Shown here: positions 1 to 5,057 of the stretch, piece after piece
How the letters are laid out: each line of letters starts with the position of its first letter
Numbering within the stretch: the stretch's first letter is position 1
Origin: Hyphomicrobium sp.
GTDB lineage: Bacteria; Pseudomonadota; Alphaproteobacteria; Rhizobiales; Hyphomicrobiaceae
Reading direction: 5' to 3'
Assembly: GCA_025927515.1 (NCBI GenBank)
Contig: JAICLG010000220.1
Span: 1 to 5,057, forward strand
Length of the DNA: 5,057 bases
Made by a program: the position numbers and the translations under genes
Notes under the pieces: generated by a model
What the model was told of the DNA's origin: nothing
What the model saw: only the letters and a program-made list of their open reading frames with translations
Database searches by the model: none

Positions 1-2607
1 CAAGACCTCCGCTAATTTGATAAGGTGAGCACAAGCCATATGATGTGTTCCCGCAAACACGTCGCAAAACTTTTGCTGTTGCACGTCTTTGGGCAAGCTC
101 ACAGTTGCCGCCCCCGGGAAAACTCCCGCGAAATTGAAACGCCTTGAGCCTTGATAGTCTGTCGGGTTGGGAACAGCGCCGATCACAATAATTGGACGGC
201 CGCCGCACCGGCGCATGAATGCGAAGCACCTCGGGGGCAGTTCTCCGTCCAGCGGCTCATAGCTCGCAGACACGAGATCGATGTTTCGGCGCAAAGCGAG
301 GCTTCGCCGCAAGACATCGAGCTTGATGCGGCCGTCTCGCCAATCGGCCTCATCGTAGCAGCGTTCTTCCGTGCAAAGTTCGAGGAGGCGCTGCCGCATC
401 TCGAAATTCACCGCTCGGCGGTTGTCCGGATCGACGAGAGAAAAATCCCACAACTCCGTGCCCTGGTAGATATCGGGAACACCTGGCGCAAAAACTTTTA
501 GTACGGTTTGAACCAGGCTTGCCGCAGCACCGGCATTCGCAAGAGGCGCAATTGTGCGCGTGAAATCTTCGAGGAACGGATTCCCCGATACGAGAGCACG
601 GCGAACAAACGCGGTGATGCGATCTTCATACTCAGAACTCGGATTCGTCCAACTTGTATGAAGCTTTGCCTCCCTCGCCGCCTTGATCATGAACTGCTCG
701 ATTCGTTCGACTAAGCCGACCGATAGATTTCCGTCCATTGGCCACACGCCGGCCAGTGTCTGGAAGAAAAGCCACTCGGCTTCGCCGTCGAGACCCGCTG
801 CACGGGCTTCACCCAATAATCGGCGCCAACGCTCGGCCGCCAAGCACCATTCCTCTTGAACCTTGCTGAGACCATAAAGGCGCACCCGCGCGTCCTCGCC
901 TCGCTTCGTATCATGCGTCGCCGTCGCACTCAGCGCGCGCGGCGCAAGCGACTGGCGCCGTGTCATCGCTCGATGAAAGCTTTCTATGCCGCGACGCGGA
1001 TGCTCCGGTTCACCTCCGACCTCATTAAGCGCGATCAGCCGGTTGAACCTGTAGAACTCGGTATCCTCGACGGCCTTTGCCATCAGCGGCCCGGTGGCCT
1101 GCTGAAATTTGACTGCGAACGCCTCGGCATCAGCTTTGAGCGAGGGAGATAGAGGGCGTCCGCTGATGAGCGATATAACGAAATCGATCGCAGCGGGATC
1201 TTCGATCTCGCGGCCAGATTTCGCACGCTGGGCGACGGACTGTATGGCCTTCAAATCGTCAGGAGTTGCGCCCTCCCGATTGACGTACGTTCGATACGTC
1301 GCGAAATGAGCTGCCACTTCGACAATGGCTGCGCGCAACGTCTCGGGTCCAAAGTCCCGCGTGGCGACGTTCGCGTTGGCGATCGCTGTCGCCATCGCCG
1401 CGAGTCCCCGCAATTCCGCCGCGAGGTTGAAGGACAGCGTCCGGCGTTTAACGGCGCGGCTCTCGGCCGCATAGTCATGCGAAGCCGATGTGAATTCACT
1501 ATATCCCTGAGTTAGCCGCGATAAGTCGTCGGCTACAAAAAGCGTGCTCACATCACGGATGAACTCATACCCTGTGGTCCCGTCGATCGGCCATTCCGCA
1601 CGGGTATCCTCTCCCTCCCCTAAAATCTTCTCGACGACGAGATACAAATCCGGCTTGGCTGCCGTCGCGCGCCGAAGCTGATCGAGATAGCCTTTTGGAT
1701 CTGCAAGCCCATCGATGTGGTCGATGCGAAGCCCGTCGATTTTGCCGGATTGGATGAGCGCCAAAATCGTCCGATGAACGTCCGCAAAGACCTCCGGTCG
1801 TTCGACGCGAACACCGATTAGATCCGAAATCTCAAAGAAACGGCGATAGGTCAGCATCTCTCGCGCGGTCCGCCAATAGGCGAGCCGCCACGGCTGAAGC
1901 TCAAGAAGTGAATGAATTTCGGATACCTGTCCGTTCAGCTGCCGAAGCCACTGTTCAATGGGGTCACGCCTCGAAGAGAAAAGACGCTTCAGTTCCGCTT
2001 TCAAGTCCTCGCACTCGGCAGGCAAACAACAGCGGGGAAGTTTCGCGAGCTTCTGCAGCTCTTCGTCTTTCACGGATCCCAACACGGCAGAATAGGTCGT
2101 CGGGCTCAAAGGCAGCGCATTGTCAAAATATCGTACAATGAACTCGCCCCGGTCAGGATCAAGGTCGATTCTAAGCTCGCCTGCCGCAAGGACATCGCCA
2201 TATTGCCCACCGAGAATGGGAACGAGCAGCTTCGGCGCCGACCAGTCGATATCGAAATGATTTGCGTACCGGCTGCGCTCGCCCCACTCTAGGACGTCCC
2301 TCCACCACGGATTATCGGGATGCGCCGCCATATGGTTCGGCACGAAATCAATGAGCGCCTTCAGCCCAAAACGATCGAGTTCAGCAACCAAGGCGTCGAA
2401 ACCTTTGCTGCCGCCGAGTTCCGGTTCAATTGTGTTGAAATCAACCGTATCATAGCCGTGCGTCGAACCGGGCGCGGAGCGGAAAATCGGAGACAGGTAG
2501 ACGTGAGAGATTCCAAGCTTGGCTAAATACGGAACCACCTTCGCGGCGTCAGCGAATGTGAAGCCGTTTCGCAGTTGCAGGCGATAGGTTGCGGTCGGCG
2601 TGGTCAT
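1..2607 (-). CDS. treY: Malto-oligosyltrehalose synthase (3' end runs off the window)
   Basis: TreY (GH13, EC 5.4.99.15) is a cytoplasmic enzyme that isomerises the reducing-end alpha-1,4 bond of maltodextrins to alpha,alpha-1,1, the first step of the TreY/TreZ route. Reading by hand from ATG 2607 gives 869 codons with no stop up to base 1. Landmarks are ATYRLQL (6-12), GSTHGYD (47-53), DFVPNHM (87-93), nucleophile D296 in GLRIDHIDGL (292-301), acid/base E326 in LVVEKIL (323-329), third carboxylate D566 in THDTKRGED (564-572), and C-terminal PDIYQGTELWDFSLVDPDNRR (begins P711). All catalytic residues are present, so the gene looks functional. The last visible residues (KLAEVL) fall where family members are close to their end, so probably only a short tail is missing. 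The start is supported by ATYRLQL lying within the first dozen residues, as is usual. The ATG overlaps the malQ stop as ATGA and lacks a clear Shine-Dalgarno sequence, suggesting translational coupling. Three cysteines cluster at 193, 194 and 199. Confidence 0.96.
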   Translation of the reverse strand, partial: MTTPTATYRLQLRNGFTFADAAKVVPYLAKLGISHVYLSPIFRSAPGSTHGYDTVDFNTIEPELGGSKGFDALVAELDRFGLKALIDFVPNHMAAHPDNPWWRDVLEWGERSRYANHFDIDWSAPKLLVPILGGQYGDVLAAGELRIDLDPDRGEFIVRYFDNALPLSPTTYSAVLGSVKDEELQKLAKLPRCCLPAECEDLKAELKRLFSSRRDPIEQWLRQLNGQVSEIHSLLELQPWRLAYWRTAREMLTYRRFFEISDLIGVRVERPEVFADVHRTILALIQSGKIDGLRIDHIDGLADPKGYLDQLRRATAAKPDLYLVVEKILGEGEDTRAEWPIDGTTGYEFIRDVSTLFVADDLSRLTQGYSEFTSASHDYAAESRAVKRRTLSFNLAAELRGLAAMATAIANANVATRDFGPETLRAAIVEVAAHFATYRTYVNREGATPDDLKAIQSVAQRAKSGREIEDPAAIDFVISLISGRPLSPSLKADAEAFAVKFQQATGPLMAKAVEDTEFYRFNRLIALNEVGGEPEHPRRGIESFHRAMTRRQSLAPRALSATATHDTKRGEDARVRLYGLSKVQEEWCLAAERWRRLLGEARAAGLDGEAEWLFFQTLAGVWPMDGNLSVGLVERIEQFMIKAAREAKLHTSWTNPSSEYEDRITAFVRRALVSGNPFLEDFTRTIAPLANAGAAASLVQTVLKVFAPGVPDIYQGTELWDFSLVDPDNRRAVNFEMRQRLLELCTEERCYDEADWRDGRIKLDVLRRSLALRRNIDLVSASYEPLDGELPPRCFAFMRRCGGRPIIVIGAVPNPTDYQGSRRFNFAGVFPGAATVSLPKDVQQQKFCDVFAGTHHMACAHLIKLAEVL
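2604..2607 (-). promoter_or_regulatory. ATGA stop/start overlap coupling malQ to treY
   Basis: The treY ATG (2607-2605) overlaps the malQ TGA (2606-2604). The roughly 30 bases upstream on the minus strand contain no clear GGAG- or GAGG-like element, so treY is most likely translated by ribosomes that finish malQ and re-initiate. The overlap is seen directly; the coupling is inferred from the common behaviour of ATGA junctions. Confidence 0.55.
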
Positions 2608-4454
2608 AGACGACGAGCCCGAACCCGAGAGACGGCGGCAAGCGTTCGAGCGGCCAACGGAAAGTCGAACACGTCCTCAAGCTTAAGCGGCAGCTTGGCC
2701 CGCCAATTGGGATATTCCTTGTGAGTGCCCGGCAAATTGATCTGCTGACGCGCCCCGGCGATATCTTCAAGTTGGATTGCAAATAGCCGACTCGGCGCTT
2801 CCGCAACGCAGGCATGAAGATCCGCGACGATCCTGTCGGAGATGTCTTGCGACGCCGAGTCTTCGAGGACGTGATCGAAACCATGACGCGCGAGGAGCGC
2901 AAGCAGCTTACTCCGAGCTTCCTGTCGTGCTGAGAATTCGGATGCCGCCCCATCCTCCGCGACGAGTCCGAGTTTCAAGCGGGTATCGATATCACCAGCG
3001 CTCCACCAACCGCGAATCGTCGGCAGGTCATGCGTTCCGATGCATGCCAGTGCCATCTCGGGATAAACCTGCGGATCGGCAAATTGCCCCGCATCATCGC
3101 GTTCGAAATAGAAAACGCGATAGCTGTGAATCTCGCGCTCCTGCATCCGAGCACGGAAGTCGCCTGGAACCGTACCCAAATCTTCGCCGATGATGATCGT
3201 CTTGTTTTTTTGTGAAACGCGCGCCAACGCGTCGAGCATGTCTTCGCGCGGATATCTAACATAGCCCCCCGCACGCGCATCGCGACCTGCAGGTATCCAG
3301 TAGAGTCGTTCGAGTGCCATTGCATGATCGATCCGTACCGCGCCCGCACACTCAGCCGCCGCACGCATCACCTCTTCGAACGGCTCCATGCTCCGATCAC
3401 GCAAGACAGACGGTATAATCGGCGCCAGCCCCCAATCCTGCCCGAGCGCATTGAACTCATCGGGCGGGCATCCTATGCGCGCCCCGGCCGTCACCAACTC
3501 GCGATCACTCCACGTTGCGGCTCCGTCAGGGGCAACACCCACAGCGACATCGAGATAAAGCCCTATGCGCATGCCGGCAGCGAGCGCGCGCTTCTGCGCC
3601 TGCGCGAGTTGATCGCGAGCGAGCCACTGTAGCCATTTGTGCCACAGGACTTCTTCCCGTTCGCCCTTCAGCACATCCGAGACGGAGCGCGAATGCGGCT
3701 CCTGATATTCGTGCGGCCAGTTCGGCCAGCCGGATTGGTAACCCATCCTCGCCATAACCGCGCAAAGCGCTTCATAGCGCGCAAAGGCCTCGAGATCGCC
3801 TCCATGATCATCACAAAATCGGAGGAATTCAGGGTCCTCTTTCAATGAAGACCGCATGAAGATGTCGCGCAGCGCGCTATGCTTCAGTTTGGCGACTGCG
3901 GCGTACTCAACGGTGCTGCTATCGCGTAATGCATCCGCGGACTCTTGCTGCTCTGCTGTCGGAGCCTTTGCGCCGGGAAGCATATCGATCGCAATGTAAA
4001 GCGGATTGAGAAATTCACGCGTCGAAGGAAAATAGGGACTGCATCGGTCCGGATCTTCCCAGAACAATGCGTGCAGCGGATTTACGCCGATGAAGTCGGC
4101 GCCGCGCGCGGCTGCCAACTCCGCCAGCCGCGCAAGATCCTCAAAATCGCCAATTCCTTGGTTGCGCTTGGATGAAATCCCATAAAGCTGCGTGCTGATC
4201 CCCCAGACGCGATCGTGCCGTAGCCAATCGGGAACATAACAGGCCAAGCCACGCGGCGGCTCATGATCTGACGATAAAAAAAGCCCTTGTTGCTCGCTTT
4301 CCCATGCCTGAACCGCGCCGATCCCCATCGCCTTTAACAAACCTAGTTTGACGTCGTCCGGGATGGGACGGCATTCGCCCGTGGCGCTGACATAGGAATC
4401 TTCGATGCCGTACTTAGCCGTAAGCTTTAGAAGCGCCTCATCCATGAGAACCAT
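2604..4454 (-). CDS. malQ: 4-alpha-glucanotransferase (amylomaltase), GH77
   Basis: MalQ (EC 2.4.1.25) is a cytoplasmic enzyme that moves alpha-1,4-glucan segments between maltooligosaccharides. The 616-residue frame has a short N-terminal region (about 1-80), then a GH77 barrel opening with WGISTQLYGI (84-93) and RNQGIGDFEDL (97-107). Catalytic motifs are complete: nucleophile D376 in RIDHAM (374-379), acid/base E424 in IIGEDLGTVP (421-430) and third aspartate D476 in GTHDLPT (473-479). The C-terminal signature NLPGTHKEYPNWRAKLP (573-589) is intact. The length lies between the short type (about 500) and the E. coli type (about 690). The ATG at 4454 is the furthest possible start because an in-frame TGA immediately precedes it; a second ATG at 4445 (residue 4) has a better-spaced ribosome-site-like GGTGA and may be the true start. 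Lying between treZ and treY with overlaps at both ends, it probably rebuilds longer chains from the short ones these enzymes leave; that role is inferred. Confidence 0.96.
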   Translation of the reverse strand: MVLMDEALLKLTAKYGIEDSYVSATGECRPIPDDVKLGLLKAMGIGAVQAWESEQQGLFLSSDHEPPRGLACYVPDWLRHDRVWGISTQLYGISSKRNQGIGDFEDLARLAELAAARGADFIGVNPLHALFWEDPDRCSPYFPSTREFLNPLYIAIDMLPGAKAPTAEQQESADALRDSSTVEYAAVAKLKHSALRDIFMRSSLKEDPEFLRFCDDHGGDLEAFARYEALCAVMARMGYQSGWPNWPHEYQEPHSRSVSDVLKGEREEVLWHKWLQWLARDQLAQAQKRALAAGMRIGLYLDVAVGVAPDGAATWSDRELVTAGARIGCPPDEFNALGQDWGLAPIIPSVLRDRSMEPFEEVMRAAAECAGAVRIDHAMALERLYWIPAGRDARAGGYVRYPREDMLDALARVSQKNKTIIIGEDLGTVPGDFRARMQEREIHSYRVFYFERDDAGQFADPQVYPEMALACIGTHDLPTIRGWWSAGDIDTRLKLGLVAEDGAASEFSARQEARSKLLALLARHGFDHVLEDSASQDISDRIVADLHACVAEAPSRLFAIQLEDIAGARQQINLPGTHKEYPNWRAKLPLKLEDVFDFPLAARTLAAVSRVRARRL

Positions 4455-5057
4455 TCACCAGACTGAAAACGGTGCTCGTTCCCGACAGCGAACCATTCTC
4501 AACGCTGGATTGAACGAGATCACGCGAGGCGAATAATATCTCGCCGTTTCGATCGAGGGGCGGCACCTCGCACGCATCATCGCCAAGATTGCAGTAAAGG
4601 TTTAGCGCCCGGCCGGCCGATATAGGCCAGCTCACCCAAACCGCCTTTGGCCCACAGACCTGGCCACGCGCATCCGCAAGCTTGATGTCCTTAAAGTGGG
4701 AGGCAAGTTTGTCCTTGCGCAATTTCAGCAAACGTTTCATCAGCGCGAGGTGGCGATTTTCCTCTGACGCATTCGACCAATCGATCATGCTCGAGCGAGC
4801 GGTGGCCAGATCGTTGGGATCTGGGATCTTCTCGCGCAGCGTAGGATCGGCAAATGCCGACCACTTCCGGAACTCGTTGCGCCGGCCCTCGCGAACAGCG
4901 CGTCCGAGTTCGCCATCGAAATCCGTAAAGTACAAGAAGGGCCGCCGCTCCGCCCATTCCTCACCCATAAAAATCAGCGGCGTAAAAGGCGATAACATCA
5001 GCAGTGCCGTGACGACCTCAAGTTTTTTGGCATCTATAAGCGTCGAGAGACGCTCGC
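4438..5057 (-). CDS. treZ: Malto-oligosyltrehalose trehalohydrolase, C-terminal part (5' end outside the window)
   Basis: TreZ (GH13, EC 3.2.1.141) is a cytoplasmic hydrolase that releases trehalose from maltooligosyl trehalose, the product of TreY. The window holds the last 205 codons and the TGA stop at 4440-4438; the family is usually about 580-600 residues, so roughly two thirds lie beyond the right edge. The visible part opens with ERLSTL, which in the family directly follows the conserved NHDQ-GNR motif carrying the third catalytic aspartate, so all three catalytic carboxylates should be just outside. Fragment residues 22-46 show the family signature SPFTPLIFMGEEW followed by RPFLYFTDF. 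Next come GRRNEF, FADP and IPDPND, then a C-terminal beta-sandwich region (about residues 115-205; GPKAVWVSW, LNLYCNLGD) of the DUF3459 type. Its 3' end overlaps malQ by 17 bases, so the genes are probably co-transcribed and translationally linked. Family assignment is confident; the upstream part cannot be judged. Confidence 0.95.
   Translation of the reverse strand, partial: ERLSTLIDAKKLEVVTALLMLSPFTPLIFMGEEWAERRPFLYFTDFDGELGRAVREGRRNEFRKWSAFADPTLREKIPDPNDLATARSSMIDWSNASEENRHLALMKRLLKLRKDKLASHFKDIKLADARGQVCGPKAVWVSWPISAGRALNLYCNLGDDACEVPPLDRNGEILFASRDLVQSSVENGSLSGTSTVFSLVNGSHG
4455..4459 (-). promoter_or_regulatory. Possible ribosome binding site for the second malQ start
   Basis: On the minus strand GGTGA (4459-4455), inside the treZ coding end, lies 9 bases upstream of the malQ ATG at 4445 but directly abuts the ATG at 4454. 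The normal spacing to the second ATG makes initiation at residue 4 plausible, giving a protein that begins MDEALLKL. The motif is only a weak match to the anti-Shine-Dalgarno sequence, so this remains tentative. Confidence 0.35.

Noticed and set aside
151..2526. Plus-strand open frames of 60-126 codons (for example 151-501, 856-1152, 1912-2292, 2320-2526)
   Set aside because: They lie wholly antisense to treY, resemble no family I recognise, and have the arginine-rich makeup typical of GC-rich shadow frames.
1..2607. treY as a broken gene, since only short frames with both a start and a stop appear in this region
   Set aside because: Hand translation of the minus strand from 2607 to 1 gives one uninterrupted frame with all family motifs in order; it simply has no stop codon before the window edge.
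2549..3364. Minus-strand alternative frames 2549-2953 and 2975-3364
   Set aside because: They are out-of-frame readings of malQ and the start of treY; the conserved residues all belong to the malQ and treY frames.
2777..3848. Plus-strand frames antisense to malQ (2777-3193, 3324-3632, 3515-3757, 3639-3848)
   Set aside because: malQ is fully supported by its catalytic motifs across this stretch; the antisense frames are arginine- and proline-rich with no recognisable domain.
4610..4622. GGCCGGCC palindrome within treZ
   Set aside because: It encodes ordinary residues of the C-terminal domain, and short GC palindromes are expected by chance in GC-rich DNA; no repeats or gene boundary accompany it.
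4691..4957. Minus-strand 88-codon frame inside treZ
   Set aside because: It is an out-of-frame reading of the treZ C-terminal part, whose own frame carries the GEEW and FTDF motifs.
5015..5030. A6 run in treZ (AAA AAA CTT) as a slippery frameshift site
   Set aside because: The reading phase does not fit the X-XXY-YYZ pattern, and the normal frame continues with clear TreZ family sequence.

Overview
The window holds one tightly packed gene cluster, read entirely on the minus strand, for making trehalose from glycogen or maltodextrins (the TreY/TreZ pathway). In transcription order, from high to low coordinates, it contains the last third of treZ (malto-oligosyltrehalose trehalohydrolase, cut by the right edge), a complete malQ (4-alpha-glucanotransferase) and a nearly complete treY (malto-oligosyltrehalose synthase, still open at the left edge). 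The genes overlap: treZ and malQ by 17 bases (8 if the second ATG of malQ is used), and malQ and treY by 4 bases in an ATGA junction. There is no intergenic space, so no promoter, terminator, RNA gene, mobile element or CRISPR array is expected or seen.

How the genes work together: TreY turns the reducing-end alpha-1,4 bond of a maltodextrin into an alpha,alpha-1,1 bond, making a maltooligosyl trehalose. TreZ then cuts off free trehalose, leaving a chain two glucoses shorter. MalQ, encoded between them, plausibly recombines the leftover short chains into longer ones that TreY can use again. A debranching enzyme (GlgX/TreX) is often encoded nearby in such clusters but is not in this window.

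Organism: the base composition looks moderately GC-rich (by eye, upper 50s percent). The treZ-malQ-treY order with overlapping genes, and the protein wording, are reminiscent of Alphaproteobacteria such as Hyphomicrobiales. This is an impression from memory, not a database result.

The treY frame was translated by hand from its ATG at 2607 to base 1: 869 codons with no stop and all three GH13 catalytic carboxylates present. It is therefore an intact gene running off the edge, not a pseudogene. The many smaller open frames on both strands are shadows of these three genes. I found no sign of a novel system; the findings below are modest.
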